A stretch of 64,000 nucleotides of DNA from Toxoplasma gondii ME49 (taxonomy: Eukaryota > Apicomplexa > Conoidasida > Eucoccidiorida > Sarcocystidae). The position numbers and the translations under genes were made by a program. Shown one piece after another: positions 23,131-37,400 of the stretch (position 1 is its first letter; every line of letters begins with the position of its first letter). The notes under the pieces are model-generated. The model saw only the letters and a program-made list of their open reading frames with translations. It had not been told where the DNA came from and ran no database searches. The stretch spans positions 913,874 to 977,873 of the forward strand of contig NC_031478.1 in assembly GCF_000006565.2 (NCBI RefSeq), given 5' to 3'.

Positions 23131-26100
23131 GTCTTCACATCCGGAAAAAAACGGAGGGGCAGTTAACTCAGACCCGCATTGCTGCCGCGTCTCCACAGCG
23201 GTGCGGACATGCGCGAGAAACGAACGGGAACGAGGGGTCCCAGTGGAACTACTGGACCTGCTACATGGTTATGCTTGACGCAGGACCTCTTAAGTTTGCA
23301 TTTTATCAGGAGATGTGTCCGTTCCTTGAAAATTGTACATATTCACTGCTTGTAGCTGCTCACTCATGTGCTCTTATGCTGGTTGTCACAACGGTGACTA
23401 TACCTGGGTGTCACCGCTCGCAATTTTGTGGCAAAAGTCTTCCCATTCTTGCTGTTGGACCAAGCAACTAATTTATCTCACTCTTGGTATTCCACAACCG
23501 GCACGCTGCCAACGTAGTGGAGAAAAAGAGAACATGTTTTCTCGCTCTATCGGGCCATCGACGCACACGCTTTATGACAGGAACCTTTACGCAACTTTCT
23601 TGATTAGAGGTAGCCGAGAATACAGTTTTGCACAGCACAGTGGCACGCATGGGGAAAAGACTGAGTAAAATTGATGCAGACGGCATGGAACAAGGCATTC
23701 GTGGGAAATAGCAAGAGTGTCCTAAAAGAAACGACGAATGTTATAGACAGTGTCCGGAAATTGAGTCTGCATGCACACGCGAACACGGTTCTCCCAGGAT
23801 CGCTCGAGGCTTCTCCATAAACTCCGGAATATTACGATGGCTGCTAACGTTCATATTTTCGGTCACACGCCTGCGTTCTAATAGAGGAGATACGTACATT
23901 CTTCAACATGAACGTCGGCGAAAAATGAATGTGGCGCCTCGCCAGGGCACATCTGACTTCAGCAAACACGGAACCGCTAGTTCATACAGTACTGTGATCT
24001 TAACTGGCACCTTGGTGAAGCCACGAAGGCAACTCTAAAATCAATGAAAGCTTTTCAGTTCCAGCACGTCTCCCACAAAAAGTCCATTGTTAACATGTGT
24101 AACACTGACTAGACACCTGTCGCTGTTGTCCACCGAATTTTGAATAGCCGCCAACATGACCTGATGCAGGCCTTGACCCCCCCCCCCACCCCAACGAGCT
24201 CTTAGGTCCCTGTTCAAATCGGTTGGAAGAAAGTTTTCGCCGTTTTGGAAACGGACCAGTGACACGCCTTCTCCAATGGTACGGCCAAATCAGCGACGTC
24301 GGCCCGCGAAACAACTCTTACAGCGACTGTTCAGCAGAGAATGTCCACCAGTTGAGTTTCCCTCGAAGCGCTTCTGCATTATACCACTTTTTAGCAGGCA
24401 AGCTCTGTGACTGGAAGTGGCCGTCTCACAATATTCGTGCTTCTCGTGTGATCCATGCTTCCCCGTTGAGCCGATGTCTCGCATTCCCTCCGTCCCTAGT
24501 CGCGCCTAACAGGAATTCCCCGAGGCAACGAAGTTTGCCTCATTCGCTGTTGGTGTTTTTCGGTCTCTGCCCCGTACGTTTTACTTCCTGTGTCGCGGCC
24601 TGAGTTAAGGGGCATCCCCAGAATAAAACAAGAGTGGATTTACCGATTTGGGAACGCTGTGTGCATCCACTCGCTCCCGCTCCGTCGCCTACATCGTCCA
24701 ACAGCTCGAAATTTGGGAACGAAAAACACGGTTCAGGTTCACACTGGTGGAAGATGTTAGTTTTGTCTCTCACTCAGTGGAAGGTGGGCACGGACCGAAG
24801 CTAATTTTATGGAACAGGTGGTGTATGAACGCAAATCGATGCAAACCATGGTGGAAGCATTTAAGTTCCAAATAGTGGCATGTTGAACCCTTTGTGTTGT
24901 CTTGCGTATCATGAAATACGTGCAAAAACATAGAGACGACTTAGATTACTACATTCTCGCAACTCATGCGTTTTTTTCAAGGAAAATAGAATCATTCCCT
25001 CTTAGGGGTGTACTGTCGCGGTGAGGCGTACTGGAGATCTCACTCTTCTCGCCGGAGCCGCTGACAAAGATGCTCGTGGCCCGTATTCTCATCACTTGTT
25101 TATGTGTTGAACTACTGTCTGTAATATGTCGAATAAATGGTTCATAACGTAGTGCACCATTTGAGTGGTACCTCACCAACTTGCCTGTGTGCGGGTTGGT
25201 ATTATCGGTTTTTGTAAACATGCGTCATGTCGTCAGCTTCATAGACAAATTCTCGGAGCACACTAGAGTTCTTATGCGTGCAAAACGGCCCCGTCTCGTC
25301 TGCCGCTCTTACCTATGCTCACGGACGTTGTCGCTGTAGCCAAATGAAGGGTACGTTTGCGTAGGGATGTACGTGAGATGCGATTCCATCTGAAATGACT
25401 TTGTATCTCAGTTTTCCAATGGTATGAAATTCCTGAATAAACTGAAACTCCTTCCAGCAGAATGGAGTGCCATTTCCGGCCCTTGGGAAAACTCGGCGCA
25501 GCCGGTGGTCCTTCAGGATTCTCGTTTTATTTTCGCTGGTCACCCCAACAGTCCCCCGGCGCCTGTGGGCTTACCTTCCCTTTCTGCCACAGAAGCCCGA
25601 CCCGCCACTGCGCAAACAACGCGGTATCTTCTATATCTTTTCCGTAATCAACTCTCATTGCAACAACAGAATTTCCGTCCTATGAGCGGGGGGGCACCGT
25701 GCGTCTCAGAGACACAGACACACCTACTGTGTGGGCTTGACGGAATACAACGTTCAACAGAAGACCCATTTTCCTGAGATGGACGGTGATCAGGCGCACC
25801 CTACAAAAGGGCACCGTTCCCACTGCTACCCTGCTGATAATGACTGCATTTATCGTCACAGACCCGACGGATCATAACCTTTACTCATCTCGCTCTTCTG
25901 TGGTGGGTCCAAGCGGGTGCGCCGTTTGCCGTTACCCACGCCTGGTAGCTACCGTCGGTTAAAACCGGGTTGCGGCAGTCCACACTGACCGGCTCCGCAC
26001 AGCTGTAGAAAACACACGACGAGGGACACTCACGGTCGGACACACAATTGAGGTGCGCGATCTCTTATAGAGGCGACACACGCTTCGTCAAGATGCCATC

Positions 26101-27819
26101 GTTTCCCTTCGCCCACAATTTTCGATGGCAACAGTAGAGTTCGCTCTAGATGGTGGAAACCGTAGATATTCTGTAGATGCTTTGTACACATTTGAGCAGC
26201 TTTGCCACAGCATGTAGAGCCAAGCGAGCTTTAACGCGAGCCCTTCGTCTCTCTTCGCACATTCGGCGTGCGTTCGCGACGTCAGACAGGACCTTGCGGC
26301 GACGGGGTGGCTCCGACCTCAGCCGTTGTTATGCCCCGTGGCTGCAATCCTGAGAAAGAAAACTGAGACAAAGCAGTTTGTCTCACCAGCTTCGCCCTTT
26401 GGTTCTCGTCAGCTTCCGAGTGAAACGAGCAGTCATTGGTGCTTTGTAATTCAAGGTGTCCGCTTACGCAAACCTCCCTTCCACAATTACAGTGCCACAT
26501 GTCCCACGAGTCAACCCGTTTGGGCGAAGCGCCTCAGTGTGCCGGGCATGGGAAGTGGTTAGTTCAATACATGTCTAGGCCTTCACATCCTGATGTTCCT
26601 TGGCGCATACTTCTAAACCCAATGTTCCTTCAGAGCATTCTCGCACGTTTCTAGGCTCTGCAGAAAACTTTCCCAGGTGCTGAATGCAGTTCTTTGAACT
26701 ACCTAGTTTCTCAGAAATATACCATTTTTTTTGTAGAGCTGGACGCGCTCCGACCGCCGACAGCGGGGCAATAGAACACGCGAGTCTCCGGCGACAACAT
26801 GAGACATCATTTTACATCGTGAGTGGGGGCTGATCACTTCCTTGCAAGGGGCCTTTTCCATGCATTTTTCAGGTGTATCTTCGGGACACAAGTCCAGGAT
26901 ATGGGCGGTGCGTTCTCCGGGTCGTTTGTTTCTATCTACATCTTCGTTTCCATCACGCAGGGGGGTGGCGTGTCAGCAGGCTGTGGGCGGGCCGAACTGC
27001 TGCATCTGCTTCAGGGTTCCACCCTTGATGGCCCCTACCTAGTTGGTCGTTGGCTTATGTTTCGCCTGTGACAGGCGAATTTAGTGTAACTCCGAACCTA
27101 TCCAGCCTCGTCCGAAGGGCTTCCCCACAAACCCTCAAGCCAGCAACGAGTTATGTGTTCCTTATTGAAGGGAAAGGCGTTGAACGGACATAAGGGACAT
27201 CGAGGATACCGCGAGAGGCGCGTTGTGACTGAAGAAGGGGTATCTCCGGTCGTGTACCTAGAGGAGTGAAGAACAAAGCATCGGAGTTAATCGTACCTTC
27301 CGCTGGGATGCTTCGAGCTAGAGACGAATCCAACCAGTTGCAGGCGGCAGGCCCGTCTCTCCCTGGGACAGGTTCCGCCGCAACAAAGTGGTCGTAACAG
27401 TTTTTGTGCGAGACGATATGTCTTTCCTATGACAACCGTGAAGTTGTGTCCCGTCGCAGCTGCCATATATTTTTGGAAGCAAAAGAGAAGTGCCGCAGTC
27501 TCATCTGATATAACGGATCCTTCCCTTGGCGGTTTGCCTCACTGTAAGGGACTGACATAGAAGCCACTAGTAGCTATCACATAACAGACAGTGAAACCTT
27601 GGTTACCTTCGAAAGGACGTTCTTCGGTGTCAAAAAGGGGAACCCCAACGCAGGATTTGCGCCGGCCGTGACACTGGAGATCTATTCCCTTATCTCTCAA
27701 CTGTATCGATCCTCTTCACAACTCACTTGCGACGACTGTATTGAATGTGTGCGTTTGCTACCGCCTCCGACAGAAAAACATTGTAGTAGGAGGTAACTGC
27801 CCGAAGTAGTTCTTCGTCG
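23131..27819. other. Long divergent intergenic region between WDR83 and the amino-acid transporter
   Basis: About 4.7 kb with no supported gene, and the largest gap in the window. It separates two genes transcribed away from each other, so it should contain both promoters and 5' UTRs. Open frames are short, with no motif or codon pattern. A run of eleven C bases lies at about 24177-24187. I see no tRNA-like B box, repeat family or transposon end. A non-coding transcript cannot be excluded. Confidence 0.5.
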
Positions 27820-30800
27820 ATGTCAAGAAGCGACGTTAGGGAGGCCCTTCACCAATTCGGCATTTCATTGGCTAGTCCGCTTCAGACAGTGCCTCCGATT
27901 AAGTTGCCTGCCGGACACGTCAGGAGGGAAGTCCTTTTTTCTGGCATGCCTTCTTCGAGCGAGATGGCCACCACCACAGGATCAGCAGGGCATGAGCAGA
28001 CAGCAGTGGAGAACGCCGCAGGGGGAGGAGATAACACCTTAAGTGAGTCGACGAGAAACGAATGCATGGCCACATCCCAGTCGGATATCAGGAACACATG
28101 GTCTGGGGCACTTTTCATGTGGCCCAAACGCAGGAGCTTTATGGGAGTACCAGGTAGCAGAGCGATGTCGGGTGGTTCAACGGAAAAAGGTGCGGATTTT
28201 TTCGTCGACACAGAGGCCGATGACTGGGCGATGACCGCAGATAGGACAGATGCCGAGGATGACGTTACGGAAACAAAGACTGTCATTCTTGCCAGTGGAG
28301 CAGGGGGCGAGGCGAAGGCCCCAACCATCACATGCATTCGTTGTGGTCTGAAAGGAGGTGAAGGAGGAGAAAGGCAACTGCAGAACTGGGACATGTCAAG
28401 CGCGCCCGAAGGAGCGCCTCAGCCCACCAGCGGGATCGGAAATGATCAAAAATCTAGTCTGGTTGACGTGCGACGATCGACAACGTCATTCTGCGTGCCC
28501 TGCACGCAGACCTCTGATCGCGAGCCAGAAGACAACGACAACGACTGCGAATCGGCACTGGCGTCGGACAGTATGTCCATGGACCTTTCTGCGTCATGCA
28601 GAATTCATGTTTGCTCCTGCGTTATTATTATGTGAATGTATTCAAGGGATACTCTTCGCCGTTGGGTCCTTTCTGGTGACAGACTCGAGGACGTGTGGTC
28701 ACTACATTTTCGCGATGATTCACCTTCTTTTCGTCCGTGATCACAGCAGCGATGCCATCAGCAGCAAGGTCTCACGACAATACCTCAGTGGTCGCGCAGC
28801 AGATTTACCCTACCGATACACGTGTCTGGTTTGACTACACCTACAGCGTCAACCAGGTTCTCAGAGTCATACCAGGAAAATGTTTGTTTGCCTTCCTCTG
28901 TTTGATGCCTCGGTTGTCTGTTCGTTGCAGGTCTGTCAGTTCGGCAAGTAGAGGGAAAGAAGTCGGGGTTTCTGTGGACGGGTGCAGTCATCTTAAAGTC
29001 ATCCATCGGTGGCGGGTTTCTCTTCCTCCCCCACGTCTTCATGCGAGGGGGGCTCGTTCTCTCCTTTATCATGTTTTCCCTCGTCTTCGCAGCGGCACTA
29101 TACTGTATGGTCTTGCTGATTCACTGCTGTAAGCCCGGAGTCAGAGATACATATGAAGGACTTGCTGAGAGGACACACGGTAAATGGGCACGACGTATGG
29201 TTGAGTTTTGCATCATCGTATCGCATTTGGCTTTTTCAACGGTCAACATCGTATTAGTTGCAGGGAATATGCGAGACGTCATTTGGGCAGCAACCGACTG
29301 CGACCCGAACTTTGAAATCCCCACGCGGGTGCTGCTATGGGCCGGGGCGGTGGTGTATATGCCACTTTGTCTCCTCAGGCATATGAAATACCTTGCCCCT
29401 GTAGCTTTTGTCGCCAGTGTTGGAACATGCGTAGGAATTGTCATGCTTCTTGCCTCCCTGGGATTGGAACTAGCCACGCGGAAGGAACCTTCCCAGATCA
29501 CTTTGTTCAACTGGCAGCATTTCCCTCTCGTGCTGGGAACCGTCATATACATGTGGGAAGGTGAGAAACAAATATACCCGTATACCGGTTGCCGAATGAA
29601 CGCGTGCTGCAGTATGTGCATACTAAAAATGCACAATGCGTGTAAAGTTAACCTGCATAGTCTCCTTTTGGCATATGCGGATGAGTGATTCGTTTGCACT
29701 TCGCATCTCTTCTGGCTAGCGACATTCACTCAAGAGGTCACTCTACTATCATTAAGCATTTACAAAGCACGAATGCTAGTTAATGCTGACGGTACTGTAA
29801 AGCTCCCTACTCGAATGCCTCCTTGCCATGAAAACAATCTGTGTACGTGTTAATTGTCCGTCTATCCCCTGGACTGCCGGGACGCACAACAAACCTAAAT
29901 GGGAGAGAAACTAGCCGACGACAGCAGCCAACTTTGCTACGTACTTTGCATTTCGACAGCGCTTGCCCTTGTGGCACTGCAATGTCAGGCTCGTATTAAT
30001 GCCGCATTCGATGGACTATGCTATCCCGTCCGCTCTGCTGGGAGCATTCTTCTCTGCCGTATCCGTCGCACGCAACAGAGGAAGACGAAGTAATCGGTGC
30101 TACGGCAATTCATCCACTTTTTGCTTGGGTCCTCGTCATTGGCCGCTGTTTTCCTGTCTTTGTAGGCACGGGCCTAGTGCTACCGATTCGGGAGAACGCT
30201 ACGCAAAAGGTGCAGGCGAATTTTCCTCGGGTGAGGATGACGCGATCCCTGCGACCTGAATGAGAGCAAATTCGTGCAGATTGATTTGCTGGAGTTATTT
30301 TTGACATAGGTGTGTGGGAGCAAAGAGTTGAGTCTTCGGGCATGCCTAAGCATGTGCGTAGCACATGTAACGCCTCACGAATAGGCAACTGCTCAAAAGA
30401 ATAAGTGCGAACATGCAGCCATACGCGAAGAAAAAAGATACGTCTATAGACATTTGTCAGCACCACTTATCAACGAACACGTGGCAGCAACTATATGGGT
30501 CTGCGTGACAAATCGAATATGCCCACCACCATTTCTGTCTATGTCCATGTTGGGTTCTAGCCCAGCAGATGCAGCGGGTGCAGTGGAAGGCCGATGACCT
30601 TGCACTCCGATGTCTGTCATCGGCTCCTGACATAACTCGAGGTGAATCGTTAGTGCTGCCTCTTGCGTTTCCCTCCCAGGTTTTGTCAATATGTCTTGGA
30701 GCGCTTTTCACGACCTATACAAGCTTTGTATTGTGCGCGAATTTCACTTTTGGCAATCACGTCGAACCTGTGGTTCTCTCGAATCTACCTGCTAACATCC

Positions 30801-32320
30801 TCGGACTCGGCGTTCAGGTAATAAGCTCACCGTACCGCGCAGACCTTGCGAATATAGGTGATGGCCACTCGATGGGTCTGAGAAACAGCCTCGTGCCTGA
30901 GAGAAACTGTTGAAGACAATCAGCAACGAATATGTGCCTCCTCGGAAGTCGTCCAGCGCATATTCCCGATTAATTTATGGAGATGGAGTTCTAGGGGCTC
31001 ACAGCTAACACGTGTAGTGTCCCACCACCGTCGTTTTGAGTTTTTGGCGAAACCAGGTATGCCTTCAATTCGCTTGAACCTCTACTGGCTTTGTTCAATA
31101 TGCCTGCTGTTCCTCTGTGTAGTCGTTACCCCCATTTTCCTGTCTGCGGTTGTTCGCCTACAGGTCTCTCTCGGGTCTCGACCCTTCAGACACATATCTC
31201 CAGATTATCCCTGGACCCGCCGACTCTCTTACCTAGTTTTACATTCGTATTTACGCATATCTGTGCAGACAGAAGTTCACAACTACGCTGTGGCGCACCA
31301 CGCGCTGCCGAGTTCTCCTAATACACACGTGTTTACAGCGTTATGTCGTTACTTTGGTAGCACCTGTGACTTTGGTTGTGCATTTGTCCCTTTTTTCGTT
31401 CGATCCTTTAGGCGGTCTTTGCTTTTGCAATCGCGACATCGGTGCCCTTGATGATATTCCCTGCATCGGCGATCGTTGAGCATTGGTTCCTCTCTCGGTT
31501 TAAGTTTCGTTCGTCGACATCGACAGTGGCAATCTACAGCATTGTGCGGATATGCTTGGTGAGTAGACCATTCATGCACGATTTATTGGCGAATCATGCG
31601 TCCATAGAAGTAGCTGTACATTCACAGTCTGTGACACCATATCGCTTCTCGTTTTGCTTTCTGGCAAACTCCGATTTTGTGTTTAGTAGACGAAGTCGTG
31701 GAAGGTATGAGGGTCGTGGTGAACGCTCTTCTGCCGCGCGTTTACGTATAGGGCAGCACATGATGAAGAAAGAACCAATATAAAAGCCTCCCCATCCGCT
31801 TTAATTCGAGCATTCTGATAGCAACGCCGTCTTCCTATCTCCTTTATGGAGACACGGGGGCATGCCATGCGGGACTTGGCGAAATTTTCACATCCTTCCG
31901 TGAGAACGTGGTGCACGTGCTCCTGGTCTGATGCTACATTTGTTCTGTGAGTTGATCTTCTAACAAATAGCAAAACGGGCAATAGTGTCGGTCATTGTTT
32001 CTGTGGAGGCACACAACGTTGCGTTCTTTTATTCGGCGAGTTTTGCTGTCTAGGTTATCATTATTCTGGCGGCTGCGACAGTCGGGTTGCAGCAGATCGA
32101 CAACTTCGTTGCGCTTATTGGCGGCGCTTGTGGCGCTCCGCTCACCTTCGTTTTTCCTACTCTTATCCATATCAAACTTCATCCTGATGAAGCGAAGCGC
32201 TGGAAACTCTTTCACTACTTCATCATCTGCTCGGGAGTTGGGGTCCAAGTTTTCTCCATTTACTGGACAGTAGCTTCCTGGCGTGGAATCAACGAGTTTG
32301 CCGCCAGGTGCAGCGGTTGA
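27820..32320 (+). CDS. AAAP-family amino-acid transporter, 11 membrane segments, 6 exons
   Basis: Members of the amino acid/auxin permease family (SLC32/36/38, yeast AVT) carry amino acids with protons or sodium across plasma or vacuolar membranes. Exons are 27820-28570, 28931-29560, 30166-30230, 30680-30817, 31412-31558 and 32054-32320. All borders are GT/AG and phases fit, giving 665 residues. Residues 1-250 are a hydrophilic acidic tail with several Cys. TM1 begins SGFLWTGAVILKSSIGGGF, the family's G-x-G-hydrophobic start, then FLPHVF. The junction of exons 2 and 3 creates MWEGTGLVLPIRENA, matching the family signature F/WEG-x-G-x-x-LP-x-ENxM. TM8 carries PLMIFPASAIVE, like the PLQLFP-x-x-I-E motif. 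I count 11 spans, as expected. Substrate and membrane cannot be told from sequence. Start: first ATG of the frame. Confidence 0.92.
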
Positions 32321-34492
32321 GGAAGCGAGAAGAATAACTACATTCCGAAACAACGCAGTGGAAAATCTCCTGTAAAAAAGCGACTGCACATACCCCGTTG
32401 TCGGCGACCACCTATATGCCTCCAACTGATCACGTGTCCAAAGTAGATTAGTGAGGAGCCCTGCATTGCCAAATGGAAGCACGTGCCGCTGAAGAATGAC
32501 AAGGAAGCGAAGAGTCCGAGAAAAGAGGGAACAGCGAAGCGAAGGAATACCAGACGATGAGCCAGGTGACCACCTGAGAGAGCCCTGAATCGGTCAGCCT
32601 TACGAACAAGGCACGGACGAGGGGGCACGCGCGGCGGACGAAACACGGAAGAGGACATTTTGTAGAGAAAATATGGTGGTGCCCTTCGGCGAGATAGAGT
32701 GCCTCTCTAGCACAAAAGGGGACCGTCCACAGCGTTTGTCACGTTCAGTCCCATCAGGCGTCACCGATGCGGAAGGAGACAAGCTTGAACTCTTTTTTCA
32801 AAAAGACAAAACACCGGGACCCACGATGACCGCTAGGGCTCACCTATCGAATTGGCGAGGGAGACGTCCCGCACGAAGCCTCAGTTTTGTTTGGTATTTT
32901 TACATGCGAACACCAGGAGCAGTTCAGGGTACCACCTGTCGTGTGAGCGAACGAGTAATGCACGCAGAAGTGCACTGAGTGTCGGCAAGTGCCGACTCAA
33001 GTTTGCCAGATCTAAAGTGATACACATTCATGCTAAAACGTGTCGTTCTGTGGTTGTCCGGCTGACCGCCGTTCTGCAAATGCTGATGGACGTCTGCAAG
33101 TGGCGTCATACGCGCACAAGGGAAAACAGTTTCACTCGAGTGATGGCAGTGTCGCCTTTTAGGGGGGGAACGCGGGGCGGAATATCGCAACCGACAGTTT
33201 TCGACTCCAAGCAAAAGCGGTCATGGCACGATGAAACATATTTCACTTTCAACGGTAACGGCCAGAAATACGTGTCTACCAGGAACACCCTGTGGCACTT
33301 TTCGCAAGCCGCCTTCTAGTGCGGGAAAGAGGTTCCACTCCAACGGGGAGGGTCTGTAAGTCTTAGCCTCTACGCAGACTGACGGCATTCTCCGCAGGTG
33401 CTAATACGTTTTACACATTCTGTGACTTGGTGCAGTGACAGTTAGGCGTAAGAAGGTACGGCTGGTGAAGCGCTCGTAGCGTGAGAGCCCCTGCAAAATC
33501 CTAAATGTTTCCTCGAGTGTTCCCGCTCTGCAAATGAGCAGTGGGTCCTCGACTTCATGCACACAGCAGTTGCATGCGCCAGTCAAGATATCGACCCACG
33601 AGTTCGAATGTACAAGAAGTGCGAGATTCTCATAAGCGAGAGTCCCTACTTTTACATCTGTAGTTACACAAATGTAATCCAGAAGGTGCTACACACCAGG
33701 CGTCCCTGTGGACTACTACAATCCATCTCCGACTGCAAAACGTGTTTCTGCACCGCTGAGCAACAAGCGCACCTGGGAAAAAAGAAACCCTTCTGTCTTG
33801 TACATAGACACGTCCAGTCTCCTAGACTGACGGCTATACAGTGAAGTGTGGACACATTTACCGCACGTTTTTCCTTTCACCTGAAACTAACGAACAGCCA
33901 ACAGGCCGAACCTCATTATTTCAAAACTGAATAAACAGGGAGGGGGCCTATTCAAGAGTCTCGGGCGACCAGCGTCTCCACTCCGAGAGCTGTCTGGCGA
34001 CTCGTGTCGTCCAATTTCTTCTTTCCTGCTTCTAGCAAGTTTCTGTGAACACAAGCACTCAAAACTCCGGCCAATAATATGATTCCCGCACCTCTCCACT
34101 AACGCCGCCCACACCGCTGCCTTGTCGAGAACGAGGCCTCTAATGCCACGGTTGCCCTCCATCCTTGAACAGACTTCATGGATACAACCCATAAACGCTC
34201 CTTCGATTTTCACGAACGCAGTTGCATATCAGCTGACGTCTCAGAACAGACACGTACAAAACATTGTCTACACATGACTAAAAACGTAAATGCCGTGGTC
34301 ACTAAGCACTGCCACGCGTACTGTAATAATGCATGCGTAAATGATATATATATGTATATATATATATATATATATGTCTAACGTGTGCGCATGCACATGG
34401 ATGTGATCTGCAGGATGCTGGTGCGCGCGGGGAGAGAATGGCATATAACGGATGTCTTCCCCGTGTGAAGCTGTGGGCATCGTGGATGTTGC
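32321..34492. other. Convergent 3' intergenic region between transporter and IspH
   Basis: No gene supported. Two genes end toward each other here. A (TA)n microsatellite lies at about 34343-34376, near the IspH stop codon. The open frames are short and featureless. Confidence 0.55.
34343..34376. repeat. (TA)n microsatellite
   Basis: An interrupted alternating T/A run about 120 bases beyond the IspH stop codon, probably in the 3' UTR or just past it. Confidence 0.93.
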
Positions 34493-37400
34493 TTACTTGG
34501 GGAATTTCCACTTGGGGACTCTTTCGAGAATTCCCTCGTGCTCAGACACAACGGCGACGCCAAGTTCCTCCAGGCGCCGAACGACCGCACCGGTGGTCTC
34601 TTCCGGTGTCGACGCAGAGGACGTGAGGGAAATTCGCTTCACGTTCTCAAGCCATCGCGGATCGATCGCATTTGGATCGTTCACCAGGTAGGCCCTGAAA
34701 AAAAGACCCAGGGAGGAAAAACAACGAAACCCCACTGTTAACCGTCACTCCGTTCGACACCAAAAACACAGCATCAAAAATTCAAATCCCCACGTCTACA
34801 CATGCATGTGGTATTTGGGTATGTACATACATATGCACCTCAAAATGCATCACGTGTATCTATTTTATGTAGGTACACGCACTTACAAATGTGTGTATCT
34901 ATTTCTGTAGACCCGCGTGTAGGAGAAAGCCTTAGCTTCAGTTTACGCGTCACTCCCTTTACGTGCCACGCCTGCGACCTTTTCGACTTTCCTCGAGGCT
35001 CGTTGTGTGGGATGAGGCTTGGATTTTTCATCTTACGTCGTGCCTCTTCGCTGGGCTGTCTCCACGAGTCTCTTCGCGTTGGACGAGGCCTCACTGCCGA
35101 CGACGATCGTGAGGTCGGTCTCCGGAGCGAGACGCTGCAGTGCCGTCTGTCGATTCGTTGTCGCGTAGCAGATGGACCCGCTCGGAATGGTCTCAATTTT
35201 CGGGTATTTCTCAATCAGTGCCTGCCGAATCGCTCCGCAGTCGTCCAGACTGAGCGTCGTTTGTGTCGCGTAAAACAACTTCTGGGAATCCGAGAAAGAC
35301 AACTGCTCCACGTCCTCCACAGACTCCACTACCGTCACTGCTCCCGGTGCCTCACCCTGGGTGCCAATCACTTCCACTGAGAAGGAAAAACAGAGACACA
35401 AAAAAGAGCAAGGTCCATGACACAGAGAAAGAGAACTGAGGCGGAGACAGAAGTCCGAGAAAGAGGAGGAAACGAGAAAAAGGTGGTGCAGAGAAGAAGA
35501 AACAAGGAAAGACATATGTAGAGGTGAGAAACACAAAAACGGCATACGCACATGGGCGACAGAAGCAAGCACGCGACAGAGATACATCGCCGCATGCAGC
35601 AACTGAGAGAGCGAAGAAACAACAATGCCTTGCTTCAGTGGAGGACGAGCCTGAGGCTTCAGAATGCTCAACGCAACAGTACAACCTGTAGACACAGACA
35701 TGAATACGAACACATCCACGGCTCTGGATGGAATTCCTTTCGACCCCACATCAAACGCTAGAACGGCCGCGTCGACACACAGGTCTCGGAAGCGGTGTGC
35801 AGCGTTGTCAAAAGTCGATCTTGCGAAGAAGGGTCACTCTACCTCTGCCTCGCGATGCATGACAAGGAGCGAGTGACCGGCAAACCGTTTTTCAGTAATC
35901 CATTGTAGCAAACGTGTCCATGGACGTCAGACAGCTGCTCTCCCTATGGACTCCACAGCCAGGCCTTTGCCGCAGCTGCTTGCGCACGATCGAAGTGCAC
36001 ATATCTGGATCTGGGCGTCTGCACACCGTGAAAAGACTGCGGCCAGCGAAGCAGAAGATGTTGCAGAACGCGTATGAACCACAAACGGAACTCAGCTCCT
36101 GCACGACGGCCTCTCACCATGATTCTTGTGACCAATCAAAATGATGTGGTAGCCTTGTTCTGCCTTTTGCTTGACGTAAACGTGGACTTTAGTGACGAGA
36201 GGACAAGTGGCATCAACGACCTGCAGCTGCCGAGCCTCGGCCTCTGCACGGACAGCTGGAGAGACACCGTGAGCGGAGAAGACAGCAACTGCCCCGCGGG
36301 GAATGTCTGAGATCTCTTCCACGAAAACTGCGCCCTTTTTCTGGAAACACAAGTGGAAGAGCAGCGCCAAACACGGATGTCTCCGAAACCTCTTCTGCGG
36401 GCTCCGCGGCCGTTTTCTGGCGGCTTGCTTGTCTCCCTTCTGCTTCGAAAGTCAGCCTGAAAGCACCTTTAATTCCTTCAAAGGAAGCAAAAAGGAAAAC
36501 GGCGAGACAGCGGCGAACTTCGCGTCTAACGTGTATATAACCGAGCACCCCTTCATGTGCACAATGGACACCCTCAATCCCGCAACGGCCCCCCGTCTCC
36601 CCTCTTGACTTCTCATGTTACATGCAGTAGCCAGTTCTGTCACGATCTGCGGAGGAGTCTGTCTCCCCGTCCATGGTTGTTGCGACAGGACCGCATGTTT
36701 GAAGACCCAGGAACGTTTGCAGGGAAATCCTAAAACTCGCATGTTTGACGGACAAAGGTTGAGGTCTGAAAGCACGCAGCATACTCTGTTGTGTCGCTAC
36801 ATCAAGTGAGCTTTTCAAAGCGCTGATAGTCGATTGACATGTCGACGATCCAACGCAGATTAGCTTCGCACTCGCACTTTGGAGTGAGTCAGCGTCCACC
36901 CGTATCCGGTGGAATCTTCTACGCTGTTCCAGTCGAATACGTTTCCGTTAATCATCACTGATGCTTCGGTACTTACGCGCATGGCCTCGCAAACTACCTC
37001 GTTGTGGACAATGCTGTGTTTGACGTAGACGGGGGGACCCCAAATCCGGAGGGCCTCTTCAACGATTCCGACCGCTCGGGAGACGCCCGCGCAGAAGCCT
37101 CGCGGCTTGGAAAGAAGCAACGAAATCCCCTCACTTTCTTCTTTCCCCGACGCTGGAGAAGACGCAGAAGGCGGAGAAGAAGGAGAAGGAGGAGAAGAAG
37201 AATGAGAAGAAGAGGACAGTCTGAGAGACGAAGACGGGGAGGTGTTGCGAAGAGGTCGAGGAGACAGACTGCACGCTGAGGAGGCCGAATAAGAGACACC
37301 GAAACGAGAAGAAGAAGACGAAGATGGAGGCGAAGATGAAAAAGAGAAAGGAGAACGAGACGCGTGGCCGAGAAAAGGTGAATAAGGTCGCGAAGAGACT

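Noticed and set aside
31017..31451. Hydrophobic frame in transporter intron 4 (SICLLFLCVVVTPIFL)
   Set aside because: Exon 4 joins exon 5 directly in phase to form the conserved TM8. Adding this segment would break the family topology of 11 spans.
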